A model generated the notes under the pieces. The model searched no databases. It was not told the origin of the DNA and was given only the letters and a program-made list of their open reading frames with translations. This document shows, in pieces, positions 1 to 13,100 of a stretch of 64,000 nucleotides of DNA (the stretch's first letter is position 1; every line of letters starts with the position of its first letter). The position numbers were made by a program, and so were the translations under genes. Source of the stretch: Owenia fusiformis (lineage: Eukaryota; Annelida; Polychaeta; Sabellida; Oweniidae); assembly GCA_903813345.2 (NCBI GenBank), contig CAIIXF020000008.1, positions 33,008,867-33,072,866 on the forward strand, written 5' to 3'.

Positions 1-1740
1 TAATTCCAGCAATTGATAATAGAAAATTATTTACAAATTCTTATTTCACAGTTTTGGTATTTGCAACTTCATGTATTTAAGGGAAATGGTGCCAGAGATC
101 TGTCAAACATTAGACCGAGTCGGCTAACATTTTCAATTGAGAACAAGCATTTAAACGTGCAAAATGTCATAACCTGCCGTTTGTTACAGTTACCAAACAC
201 CAACTGCTGAAACATCAACCCGGCAACCGCCAGATGCCAAATACCAACTGCCGAACACCGTCCAACCGAGACCGACTTGGTTTTGAGAATTGTGAAAATT
301 GAAATTTTGCACGCATGAGGAAAAATCCAGGGGAGAGCCCCAAGGGGGAGGTTTACAAGGGTAACTACTTGCACAGATCACAATGACATTGATTGATGAG
401 ATAATTCATCATGTCCTGAGATATAACAGGACAGATGGACCCATGAACTCTTATAAACAATAGAACAGATATAGCATATCCAATGCCTGTGTTTATATAT
501 CTGTCTCTTTGAAATTAACCAATGGGGTTTACTTTTTAATCCTACCTTATTAACATTCAACATAACAGTCCACTGAGTTCAGAACATTGTGGCCTCATTT
601 GGAAAGTAAAAGTAAATGAAAGTAAACATGAATGACATCTTGAATTGCTGAAGTTGAAAAATAGTCTCAAATGGATACTTATCAATAGACTCTTATAAAC
701 TTTGATATATTACAGTGCATGACACACACTCCCAGGGTATCTGAATAACACAACAGGAAATTACAAAATGATCATCATTATTCAATCAACAAAAATCCCA
801 TAAAGAAAATATCACATCTGGGGCTCAATTCAAAAACACCAACAATAGTGATGAAAATATTACAGCAAGGAATAAAGTAAGCAATGGTAAATACTACTCC
901 ACACTGAAAGGATATTTTATATTTTTGGTTAAAAAACGCTGACAGAAATGTCAAGGATAATATTTTTTTTAGGTCCAGACAGACATGAAATTACTTTGAT
1001 AGACGTTCCTTTTATAACCCAATTGGCTATTAATAATCAAACTACCAGATGGGACAAGAACGAACCACTTGTCATAAAAATATACCTTTGGCTTATAGCT
1101 AAACATTTAGCATTTATCACGATGATTATTCCATGCATTGTTGTCCTCGTGATTATATAATCAAAGGGGTGAAAATCCTTTATTTCATAATTCTTACCAA
1201 ATTTGATCAAATTTGCCTTTTTTCGTATTTTCAAGATTCAGGAATATGCAAACACAAAGATTTTTTCTTGGATGGTTGCAAAATTTACATGTTCCATAAA
1301 TGTATTTGGACCCATTCAAAATAGCAATTAATTATTATCTAATATTTTCAATTCTAAATTTCTCAAATGGGTGAAATACTATCAACTGGGTGCAACATAA
1401 TTATGTGAAACAATATAGCTTCATACTTCATTGTTGGTCAGATCACTGCCAAGTGCTGAATTATTAACGAGATACCCACAACAGAAACCGTAAAACAATG
1501 AATCAATTACGAATGAATGCATCAATATCATAGTACATGTATAGTATTCCATTCACAATTATAACAACATGATGGATCACATTTTTCGTAACCATATGTC
1601 TAAAGCGAAGCTTAGAACATGTACCTTCAATTAGTAATAGTACACATGTATCTCCTGACTTTATGCTATTGTATGTTAAGTAAAGTAGCAGACTTAAAAT
1701 CTGTAGGCATCCTGCAAAAATATATCATGATACACTGTAA

Positions 1741-1905
1741 AACCTGTCTTAGTGAACACCTCGCTCTAATAAACACATGTGTCTAGTGAACACCTTTTCT
1801 TAGCACATACTCCACTGAGTTCTGTGTAAAATTGCCACTCTGTAGTGAACACCTTCCTACAGTGAACATTTTTGTGGCTCAATAGATGTTCACTATATAC
1901 ACAGG
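1741..1905. repeat. Degenerate GTGAACACCT repeat
   Basis: Diverged units of AGTGAACACCT separated by 10-20 bases. Same motif family as 23745-23925 and 49180-49510. Confidence 0.7.
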
Positions 1906-2024
1906 TTTTACTGTACTGTAAAACTGTCAAACATTGAGATATGGCAATATTTTGACATTAACAGGTGAAGAGCCTTGTATTAGGTGATGATGAAGCTCTC
2001 TTTTAAAGAAGAAAGATCAAACTG

Positions 2025-2165
2025 CAGTGATACCTGTAAAGTGGGACACCTCTAAAAGTGGAACACCTCTATAAGTGGAACACTTTTCAAAGTCACAAGA
2101 CAAACTGACTTAATGTTAAATGAGCCTCTATAAATGAAACACCTTTCCAAGTAGAACACCTTTAA
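2025..2165. repeat. Degenerate AAGTGGAACACCTCTA repeat
   Basis: Six or seven diverged units of AAGTGGAACACCTCTA. The closest copy in this window is the array after the peroxidase gene. Confidence 0.75.
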
Positions 2166-2944
2166 GAGGACCCAGAAAAATGTATAGGGCCCCAAAGATT
2201 TTGTAGATCCTCAGAAATGGGCCTTTATAGTCTATTGCACTCTGTGATCTTTTAGTTGAAGTAACACTAAAAATACACATGACTGAACTTTCCTAAATCC
2301 TAAACTGCAAAAACAAGAGTAAGAGAAATCTTTAAAGGTCAAAACATCAAAACATTCAGCAATGAATACAATAGTAGTACGAGATAATTCTCGGAATGCA
2401 AAATCAAAACATTGAACGCCACAAATGTAAATATTATTCCTTTTATCTATCAAACAAAACGATCTATAAAGTTAAGTGTTTACGCTGCCTAGAAATCCTG
2501 GTCTCCTTATTTTTAATCAGTTCAATGCCCCCTACATTACTATGATTTCTATGGAGATTTATTCCTTGAATGGTGTATAGTGCTCCGATTAATCTGAATA
2601 ATTATAGACTTTAGATATCAATTTTCCCTGTCCTTCCAAAGCCATTTTCAATAATAAACAAGGATGAAGAACAAAACAAAATAATGTAGGGACGCATGAG
2701 ACATTAATAAGTAGTGATCTCGCTTGGGCTTTTTTCAACATCCTAAATTTTATCTCAATTTTTCACCATATTGGCAGGGTGCAAATAGATTTTTAGGTGC
2801 ACTTTTTCGGATTTCCAAAAGGATGAGGAAAACAGTTTCCCTATTGCTAGAATATCACTAACAAGTATATTGCAATTCGAGTAAAAATGATTTGCTAAAA
2901 CCGAACTGGCTCACTCTCAAAATCTAAATCAGACTTCATATTCA

Positions 2945-3035
2945 ACACAAGGCATTAATATGCAAAATGTCACCACCTACCATTTGTTACATACACTGAA
3001 CACCAATGCTGAACACCGTCTATAAAAATAGGGAG
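2945..3035. repeat. Dispersed GCAAAATGTCACCACCTGCC repeat (one of seven copies)
   Basis: Consensus GGCATTAATATGCAAAATGT / CACCACCTGCCATTTGTTACAGATGCTGAACACC. Other copies: about 150-260, 11607-11690 and 14280-14352 on plus; 29640-29732, 43140-43260 and 48290-48390 on minus. Length 75-110 bp, variable. No clear inverted ends. Confidence 0.8.
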
Positions 3036-3735
3036 GAGAAACACTTCTTGTAGTGACATAATAGCCTTATCTCACAAATTTATTTTCCAATGTGTTTTGA
3101 AAACATATTTGAAATCAAAGATGCAAATTACTTGTATTACAGAAAAGCCTAGAGTGAGAGAATATAACAAGAACATTTAATGCAGAGAAAAAATACAGAG
3201 CTGTAAAGTATGTTAAACTTAGTGATAACAACTAAAAAGATTATTGGCATTTTTTCTTATTTTCTATGTGCATTTTTTGGAATCTCTCAATATCGTACCC
3301 CTTTAAATTTCAATTTGTGAAACATGCACGCTCATAGAGAATAGGGTAACTCTAAATGACAGCTTATTCTCCCTGGTAGTTAAATATCAGCCAATATATT
3401 GCTGGGTTCTCTTATGTCACAGTCAATGTGACATCTAAAACACGAATGACATCTAAAACACAAGCCCTTTATATCTATGTACTTCATTAGTCTGCGTTAT
3501 CTACCAATTGGAGATAATTGAATTTCATATAAATTAATCCATAAAAATGTGACTCATATTTTCTCATTGATCAGCCATGTGGTCTGTGATTTTAAAGACT
3601 GTTTTATTTGCAGTATTTGCTTTTTATTGTGACTCATCTCCAATTAATTCTGTCATCTATTATAGGCAGGTATATGTCAAACTCAAAATAAAAATTGCAT
3701 ATATTTCTACAGTTTATACAGCTCAGAAAAACATT

Positions 3736-4336
3736 TACCGTATTCTCTGTAATTACCGCCCACTCTCTAATAAGCGCCCACCCCGCTTCACAAAGTTCAA
3801 GAAACATCGAGGAATCATAATAATCCATAATGAATGAAGGAATTGTTCTTTATCGGCATTCAGAAATTTCAAAAGCTACTGCGCAGAACAGCATGTCAAG
3901 GTCGTGAACTTTCTGGTTTCTTTTTAATGTTTCTCGACTTTTACACGACTTTTGCACGAATAATGATGATCTCTCATCAAATTAGAAATAATGTATAACT
4001 TTAGATCGATATCCAGCAGTCTCTAGTGGAAATATTGAAGGTAATCGGCGATAATGACAAAGTGGGCGTGCCGGAAATAAATTAGACATAGACGGGTCTT
4101 CAACCACTGTCAATATTGTCTAAGCGATCTTTACCGTATTCTCTCCAATAACAGCACTTGTCATATTATTATAAAAATATGTTGAAGAAAATGCATTCTT
4201 GTCAAGAAAAATTGCCATACATGAAATTCCTCGGGATTTCTGATTTCTTTCATACATGGGCGCTTATTAGAATGGTCTAAATAATGTATTTTCAATTTTC
4301 TAAATGCCCTGGGCGCTAATTACAGAGAATACGGTA
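3736..4336. mobile_element. MITE-like element with TIR TACCGTATTCTCTGTAATTA
   Basis: Terminal inverted repeats of about 26 bp (TACCGTATTCTCTGTAATTA at the left, its reverse complement at 4311-4336) enclose ~600 bp without coding capacity. An internal partial copy of the end lies at 4132. GCGCCC motifs follow each terminus. Confidence 0.85.
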
Positions 4337-5814
4337 CCTGTGATCTCCTCGATTTAGAGTAATCAAGTGCCCTAATAAAAATCTGAGAATTAAACACCAC
4401 CATGTTTAAAATACCTTTGCACCGTGTAAAAATGGTGAATGGTGACATATTTTGACAAAGTAGGTATTTAAGACTTTTCACCGGTTGAGAAAATGTACTG
4501 TAAAGCATGTCTAGGGTACAAGAAATTATAACAAAAATTTTCATAATTTAAAATGTTCAATTCAAAAGGATGTTCACTGTTCACACAATGTATATATGTT
4601 TTTTTCGAATAAATGAACCATAAAAAAATAAAATAAAACTGTTCACATACATTAACCAAGGTTTTACTGCATATGAATCATTTCTACAGCTGTAAGTTTA
4701 AAAATTGTCAGATCTAGTTTTGATAAAAAGTTGATTGTTTTTTTACCTGTATAATGTAAACAATGTTTCAACTTTCAAGATATAAAAATATTTTGAAATG
4801 ACTAATCACTTTTCTTAGGTGCTAGGCAGTTAGTTACCATGTGCATACAAAGATACTGATTACTGACATATTAAGAGTCAGTAAAGAAATAAACACGGGC
4901 ATGAAATGATAGTGAAGTTTAAGTTTTAGTCTGTTAATCAAGCAGTTAAAGTGTCAATTCAATCATGGTATATGTACTGCACTGGGCAATGTCCTTAACA
5001 AGATTTCTGACTTTGTTTTAAACCTATGTGACCCCCCCACCTTCAATACACTATCTGGTGATGTAGGACTAGTTCTACTTCAAGGCCCTGTACCAAAAGC
5101 TTCACACAAGACTAATTTTGAAATTAGAAGCAAAATATAACTAATAAAAAATGCCCAAAACCAGTCAAATGATCTAAACTTATCATGATTTACAAGTTCT
5201 AAATCTGAGATAGAAATAATACATGAAGTTACTCCAAAACTGGGGAAAGCACCAGTCAAAACAAACTTCCTTATTTCTTAAAATGTATATTAAGTGCACA
5301 ATTTTCTTGATCATTTTTGTACCTTCTAGTTAACACATTTTGTTATTTGACAGAAAATGATGCATAAGACACACAAACCTTACTAACACTTCATTACCGT
5401 TCTATGAAGTATAGACAATTTCTCTGAAGTACCAGAACTCTCTTTGAAGTACTGAACCGAAAAAAGGTAAGATGCATCAAGACAAGTTGACATTGAGCAT
5501 AAATAAACAAAATTTCTCCTGCATATTTCACTATTTCAGTGTACGTGTCATATAAATTTTAGCCTGTCTAATATCTAGCTCTTATTAGTGATGAAGGTGC
5601 ATCAAGTATCAATCTGCACAATATACAAAAGGTTGTAGTTTTTATACTGGCTTTTGGCGAGGGTGTAATTTTGAGTGAGACTGACTTGAAATAATGATCA
5701 CTTCTTATATGTGAGTCAAGGACTAAATTCTAGCTTTTTTAGTGCATAACTCCTCTATTTTTGAAATCGTTATTACGACTATCATTCTTCTAAAACAAGA
5801 GTGCATCAATCATG

Positions 5815-6015
5815 GGTTATTATGTAGCATGTTACTATATACACAGGTTATTATTAATTATATAGCATGTTATTATATAGCAGGTTATCATATCGCATGA
5901 TATTATATAGCTTATACAATATACACAGGTTATTATATAGCATGTTATTATGTTATTATATTGCAGGTTGCTATATAGCATGTTATTATATAGTGAGTTA
6001 TTATATAGCAATAGG
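5815..6015. repeat. AT-rich satellite (TTATATAGCATG units)
   Basis: Repeated TTATTATATAGCATG / TTATATAGCAGG units of about 16-17 bp with local palindromes. Confidence 0.85.
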
Positions 6016-6324
6016 AGGCTATCATATTGCAACAACATGGGTATTCTGTGGTAAAACATACTAAAACTTTGATGAAGCTGTTTCCTTGCTTGCCTCTTGC
6101 CTCAGGTAAACCAATATATATTTTATTAATTGGATTAGACTAGATTACTGATTAGATAGTTTAGCATGACAGATAGGCGTTATAATCATTTATCAGTAAT
6201 AAATTAGCATCATGAGTCTAGGTTAGAGCAGGCTTGTATTACTATTGCATGTTTCTAATCCATGATTTGCAGATCTGTATATTAGATCAATGTTACAGAT
6301 GATCTACAATTGTATACGTATCTC

Positions 6325-6530
6325 AGGCCCGTAGCCAGGAGGGGTTCGCAGGGTTCGGGCGAACCCCCCCCCTGGCCAAAAATTCTTTCAAAATCATGCA
6401 GTTTTTCACCATTTTGGGCACTTCTCAAGTGATTTTAGCCATATTTGGGCCAAAATTGTCAAATGTGAACCCCCCCTGGAAATTTTTGAAAAATGAACCC
6501 CCCCCCTTGGCAAATCTTGGCTACGGGCCT
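6325..6530. mobile_element. MITE-like element, AGGCCCGTAGCCAGG family, copy 1
   Basis: Ends AGGCCCGTAGCCAGG and GGCTACGGGCCT are inverted repeats. Interior is a C-run and AAAATTGTCAAATGTGAACCCCCC. Confidence 0.85.
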
Positions 6531-7725
6531 GTATCTGACAAATTTTAATTTCAGATTGGAATATCGAAAGTTATTTCGTTATATGTGAGATGTATGTTCA
6601 AGTAGTCAATTATTTTGTTGTTTCCTCGCCTTGGACAGTACAGCTACTGGTCTAGCCTTGTATACATATTTTATTGAGGTAAAGTGAACACATTAACAGC
6701 CCAAACTCAAAAGTATGATGTTAGGAAATTTTGTAGATAATATAGTCTGTCGCGTACTTCGTAATAGACTGGCTGTCATGGGCGTAGCACTATATTTCTA
6801 AGTAACACGCCACCACGGGAACAAGAGTTGTCGCGAAGCAAAAAACGAGTGTTTAGGAAGGTCTGGGGAAGGTTTAAAATTTGCTTGTATTTTGATCGAA
6901 TTTGCAACAATCTGGTATGCCTGCGTGTACCAGGCGCTACACCTATGACTGTCAATATCGGATCACAAAATAGACCTCTGACTAGACCCTCTAGTCTATG
7001 TCAGTGCCAAGGCTACTAAAATGTCAAGAATGCAACAATGATCCATTTACACATGTCACACTATTGCATTATCATTACTATTATTTAGACATTCAGCGAT
7101 TCAGAAGCCTTTTTTTAAAATCAGTTTCATATCAGAAAATCATGATGATCATGAAGGAAAAAATAATTTATTTTGAAATGAATGATCCAGAAAATAGCGG
7201 ATATCTACCCATCTTGAGGAGCGATTTTTCTGAAACTACAGCAGAATGGTTTACATACCTTGGTATACAATTTGGGGCAGTTTTCTCGACCTCCCATGTC
7301 GCGAACAGCTTCATTGGGACCGGTTTTATGCCCGGTCCCGACGTCCGACCTCCTTTATCCGCCATTAGAATATTGATTAATGCGCATGCGTTGTGACCCT
7401 AATGTCAGCCTAACCTTGACCTCAAAATGTAAACAAGGCCACGTGCTTTGTACTGAATGACAACAATGAGATCCAACCAGTTTTCTCCATCCTTGAATAA
7501 GTAGTTTAAATTAAAACTACACAACGTGTTTGCACATGCAAGTAGCCTTAACTTCAGTGATAAATGATAATCGATTATGGATTATTGTTTTGACTTATTC
7601 ATCCCTGAAAGCCAATGGGTTGACATGCACAGCCAGGATCCAGAAGGCAAGAAAGCCAGTGAACACTATTTAAGGATTTACTCCCAGGACTCAATAAATT
7701 GTAGATGCTTTCAAGCACAAGGGTC

Positions 7726-7985
7726 AGGGGCGTAGCCAGCTTTCAGTCATGGCGGCGGGTGCGATCCCCCAAAAATTGGTTTTCAGTCGCGGAGGAGTGT
7801 GATTGTGGCATAAACAAACACAAAAATTAAGATTTATCTTGAATTTTACAAAATCTTTCTTCAAAATTGAGCTAAAAGCTTCAAATAAAAAGCATTTTAA
7901 AGCTATTTTCTTCTATCTCATGGTTATATTTTAATTAGTTATGGGGGGGGGGTGCGATCCCATCACATCCCCTGGCTACGCCTAT
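7726..7985. mobile_element. MITE-like element related to the GTAGCCAGG family
   Basis: Ends GGGGCGTAGCCAG and CTGGCTACGCC. The interior has inverted GGTGCGATCCC motifs, different from the other copies, so a separate subfamily. Confidence 0.7.
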
Positions 7986-9256
7986 GAGTGTCTAGGATAA
8001 ATCCAGGAGGGAGGTAGCCTGAATTAAAAGCTATACAAGATGCAAGTGTTTTGAATCACCTGCATTTGTACATCTGATTGAAGCTCTGTTGGTTTTGGGG
8101 TACTTCACCCATAAATGTAGGGGAAAGGATCGATTGCAAAATGGTGAACTGAATTGTGCAATTACAATATTGAGAGACCTAAAAAGTTGTGTTTATGTCA
8201 TTTGGTTCCAAAGAGGTTGGGACATGTGGGATAGATGTTTCATTTTTTCTGAACATATGGTACCACGAACAAAAGTGTCTGATGTACTTTCTAATACCAT
8301 ATGTAGAAAAGTAGATATTTTTTCAAGTTGAGTAGTAATAACAAATCAACAAATTATCATAAAATTGACGATGTGTATTTTTTTCAGAATTTTTTGATGT
8401 CTGGTTTTAGAGAAACATGAGTTCAATTTAATTCACCATGTCGCTACCAAGCCTTTGTTTTTCTTAGTAAAAATGCAAATCAACCCCCATATTTACGGGG
8501 GTATGGGGTAGATACACATAGAGACACACGGGATAATAAACAAGGATACAACAATACAATTATTTTCAAAATATTTATTGTTATTTACACTATACATGTA
8601 CATGCATTATACGTGGAGTATTATTCTTTAGGAGAAATTCCTAATGAAATACATAAATGATAAATAATTTGAAATAATTATATGAATGTTCATAATGTGA
8701 TGGTCAACAATGTACACATTTGAACATCATCTCTTAGTTTTATGAACAGCAAGCACCTAACAAGTCTGACTAAATAAAGGGATTATACTCAGGTGGCTCC
8801 AATCATATAGACAAGGCCTGCATCCCCTCCAAAAGCTCCCATTTGGACACTGCCAAGACTTTCATACAAATTATGTTCCACAGCTGATCAGAGTAAGGAA
8901 AATGGCCAAGTGAAATAATTGCCCAAAGTACAAGTACACTTCCAGACTAAGAAAAAGAAGACTGACTGTGGTTGTTTTATTAAGAAATTTTGAAAGTTTT
9001 CTGTAAATTAAACTTTTAACTGAGCCCTTCATTCACTTCTCATCTGCTTATTAATATGGCAGCCAGTATCATTGAATGCACACCTTTAGATCAATCATAA
9101 GTGATTAGATTAACAGATTCCCAAAAGGGGAACGTGTTGTCCACTATGCAAATGAAAATACCTAACTAACTACAGTATAAATTGGTAATGGTATAACACT
9201 ATGATATGTTCCTTCTTTTCTTCTTCAAGGTTACATCTTTGGGTATTTCATATGTC

Positions 9257-9427
9257 AGGGGTTTCATTAGCAGCAGGCAACAGGCGATTTTCACCAGTTA
9301 TTTTCACAAAATCGCCTGTTGTTTTAGGGACTTATTCAACCGTTTCATGCTAAATTTATGATTTCCATTAATATTGCCTGTTTTTCATTTATTTATCCTG
9401 TTGTGAGAAACTCTAGTGAAACCCCTG
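9257..9427. mobile_element. Short inverted-repeat element GGGGTTTCATTAG, copy 1
   Basis: Ends AGGGGTTTCATTAG and CTAGTGAAACCCCT; interior contains the hairpin AACAGGCGATTTTCACC...AAAATCGCCTGTT. A second copy in the opposite orientation lies in YIF1 intron 5. Confidence 0.8.
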
Positions 9428-9784
9428 TATGTGCATTTTATAACTGGCCTATACAATCCCAAGTACCAAAGGAAAATATTTCAATTGTATTGTCAGTCTA
9501 TTGTGGCCTCAATTTGATTTAAATACTCATCGTGAGGTAAATATAGAAAGTTGAAAACAGTGTTATCGTAAGTCCTTGGGGAGAGAAGGTTCTATTTTCC
9601 AAGATCCTCAAGGGAAGTTGATTGTTTCGAGAGATTTCCAGAGTTTGTTTTGGCATTTTACATATTTATTACACTCTACAGGTTAATCTTCTTCAAATTG
9701 AAATGACACGACAATTTCTTATTTCCCTTGCCATTGCCATGCATATTAACGAGTTAACAGGGTTTTGGTTTTTCCTATGTTAGA

Positions 9785-10009
9785 CATCCTCAAATCACAG
9801 GGCTTCAAAATCCAGAATATCTTCTTTCTTTTACCCCTGCTATAAGCAGTTAGCATTTCCCCGATTAAGAACTCGCAATTTGATTCGCTGTCGCATACGT
9901 CATCGGCGCATAATTAGATCACACGATTCAGTTTAATCGGGCGCTTCCAACATGGTTATAGCAGGGGGAAGAAAGAGGTATGGATTCTGGACACCTGCTT
10001 AGGAGGATG
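9785..10009. mobile_element. CATCCTC inverted-repeat element, copy 1
   Basis: Ends CATCCTC and GAGGATG with extended inner complementarity (CCCTGCTATAA... / ...TTATAGCAGGGGG). It ends about 145 bases downstream of the YIF1 stop. Confidence 0.8.
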
Positions 10010-10152
10010 TATGTTAGAGAACCAAATCTTATTGATTCCATCCAAAGTGAAATGTTCCACAACGTACCATTCCGAAGATATGTCGCTCCTTTATAATATA
10101 GAGTCATCCAATGACAGACAGTCACTATTGCAATTAATATTCAGATTTAACT

Positions 10153-13100
10153 TCAGATTTTCAGTCCATTTACATTGAATCCGGTTAAATGTCCAGTAAG
10201 CCACCACATGAAAATTGGTTGAATTCCTGCTATAAAAAGCAAGATATATGTCCGTCTTTTGTTTCCAGTGGCTAGGCTATCTGGGTCAGAATGAGGCAAG
10301 ACTTGGACCTTTAGTGTACGTATCTGAAACAAGAACATTGAGTAGATTACATTGAGTAAATTCAATGAGTGGAAAGTCTTCTAACAATTTCTTCAATATC
10401 ATTTTTAAAAAAGGTACAAAATCCAAATTTTAACGGGTCCAATCGTCTTAATAAAGACTGATAAATAATCAGAATAAAATAAGATTTCTGCATTGGAATA
10501 AATAAAGTTTGTTAAAATTATTCTTTTTTGACATTGATTACCTAGCCACTTTTATATAAGATATATTAATATTTAAAGCAACATTGTCACTTTAAATAAC
10601 TACTTACCAGAAAGAATACAATAGTGCAGCTACAGTAGATGAGGACTAGATAATATCCCCCAGAGTGGAAGAAAAGGCCAGCTATAAGACTACATATCAT
10701 TCTGAAATGTACAATACAAATGTTAAATAGGACTAGATAATATCCCCCAGAGTGGAAGAAAAGGCCAGCTATAAGACTACATATCATTCTGAAATATACA
10801 ATACAAATGTTAAATAGGACTAGATAATATCCCCCAGAGTGGAAGAACAGGCCAGCTATAAGACTACATATCATTCTGAAATATACAATACAAATGTTAA
10901 ATAGGACTAGATAGTATCCCCCAGAGTGGAAGAAAAGGCCAGCTATAAGACTACATATCATTCTGAAATATACAATACAAATGTTAAATAGGACTAGATA
11001 ATATCTCCCAGAGTGGAAGAAAAGGCCAGCTATAAGACTACATATCATTCTGAAATATACAATACAAATGTTAAATAGGACTAGATAATATCTCCCAGAG
11101 TGGAAGAAAAGGCCAGCTATAAGACTGCATATCATTCTGAAATATACAATACAAATGTTAAATAGGACTAGATAATATCTCCCAGAGTGGAAGAAAAGGC
11201 CAGCTATAAGACTACATATCATTCTGAAATATACAATACAAATGTTAAATAGGACTAGATAATATCCCCTTGAGTGGAAGAAAAGGCCAGCTATTAGACT
11301 ACATATCATTCTGAAATGTACAATACAAATGTTAAATAGGACTAGATAGTATCCCCCAGAGTGGAAGAAAAGGCCAGCTATTAGACTACATATCATTCTG
11401 AAATGTACAATATAATTTTTAATATACAGGGTGACCAAAAGTTGCAAACCCAATTTGAATTTACTTTCTCAATAATGGTAGAATCTTCTTGAATTTTCCA
11501 ATTAGACAACTCTAAAAGGATATTGCACAAGTGTTTCAGAGTGCAACACAAAGTGTAGTTGATATATTAATCCAGGGATTATCTATAACCTTGAGGCATC
11601 GTAGAAATCATTAACATACAAAATGTCACCACCTGCCATTAGTTACAGATGCTGTTACATAAGTTGTTACAGATGCTGAACACTGTCCACAAAAAGAATT
11701 ATAAATTTTTATAGTTTTATACTTTAATTTAATAATGATTTCTGATTACTATAATTTAGATCATGAGATACAGTTTGGCAAGGGTTTTTCACCCTATTTC
11801 TTCATTTTAGGATATATTTGAGGTGGAAATACATTAAGAAACTTACCCTACATATTTATATCCACAGAAGGCTAAGAGATCTAAATACTTGAGGTCTGTG
11901 GACACATTCATGATGTAGAGTGTGAATAGGATTACTAGGATTTCTATGATCAACCATACTAAGGCTGAACTGGCTTGCATCCCTAGCTCTTCAGGGGCAA
12001 ACCTGGAGACAAAAAAAGGAAAATATTAAAAGAAAAATTCACAAAATTTAAAAAGGTGTCAATCTAGCCAAATTGCAATGACATTTTAGATCGAAGCACA
12101 ATCTGAACTTTCATTTAGCATTTATCAAAGAAGTGTTTTCCCCTATTCTTCAATTATCTACAAGTCTCATTGAAATGAAAAATTTTATGTAATAATCTTT
12201 TAAAATTATAGTTAATCTAAAGTATCATAGTAGTATTCATTTTGCTTGTAATAAAGATACCAATGTAACATGTCACTTACATGCTTATGTCATGTCACAT
12301 ATGTAATGTCACACCCTGGTGTCACATGTCATACAAAACTTACTTATCTTGAGTTCCTAGGATAAATCCAGCAAGCAGTATGTATGTTACAAATGCCATC
12401 ACAGGGATATAGAGATCGGGGGCGTTGATTTCATATCTAGGCGCTACAGGTTCATCCTGGCTGTATTTTATGGACCAATCCTAAAACATTGAATAATATA
12501 TAGGTCAATGTTTTATTAAACTGTCTGTCTGAAGGGAGTTGAAATACTCAAACCTGATTGGCCAAAGGGGAGTCAATAGTTTTGTTTGTTGATGGCACAA
12601 TGCAATACTGGTAAATAGTGTAGGTTAATCACAACATTGTTACAAAGGAGCAGAGAAAAATTAATGGGGATGATGAACATTAATTAAATAAATATCAAAA
12701 TGTTTTAATAAGCTTTACTTGACATCTTATTAGACTTACTACAATCTCAGTTCACAGTGAAAGGATACAATTTTTCCAGTCTACCTCTGGCCAGGTAAAT
12801 AATTTATGATGTATTTTTTCACTAAGACCACGTAAATGACTTACAGAATGTGTAAAGGGGAATAGTAGTAATGCTATTTTCTTCCCAACATATGATGTAT
12901 CTACAGCGAAGTAATACTTTAATCTTGACTTTGACATATATTTTTCCAGCTGAAAACAAACAAACAAACAAGCGTTTATATAGAAGGCTATTTGATCAAT
13001 AAACCAGCATTCATGTAGTTTGAGTAATAATCCTCTTTTAATGTCAGCATTTGAATAGTTGAAGATTTATCTATTTTAAAGTTACAATTCTCTCATTCAG

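Larger units (their letters stand above)
1..3735. other. No gene seen; degenerate repeats
   Basis: AT-rich, only short frames without recognisable motifs. Holds two copies of the dispersed CACCACCTGCC repeat and two degenerate GAACACCT arrays. Confidence 0.6.
4337..9256. other. No gene seen apart from MITEs and an AT satellite
   Basis: Frames at 6998-7396 and 8089-8331 show no family I recognise; the second overlaps a diverged dispersed repeat related to 46950-47040. Confidence 0.55.

Noticed and set aside
6998-7396. 132-codon frame as a gene
   Set aside because: No recognisable domain, no splice context and mixed composition.
10587-11453. 288-codon frame as a separate repeat protein
   Set aside because: It is YIF1 exon 9 plus its tandem partial copies; the ends of the frame are intron sequence.
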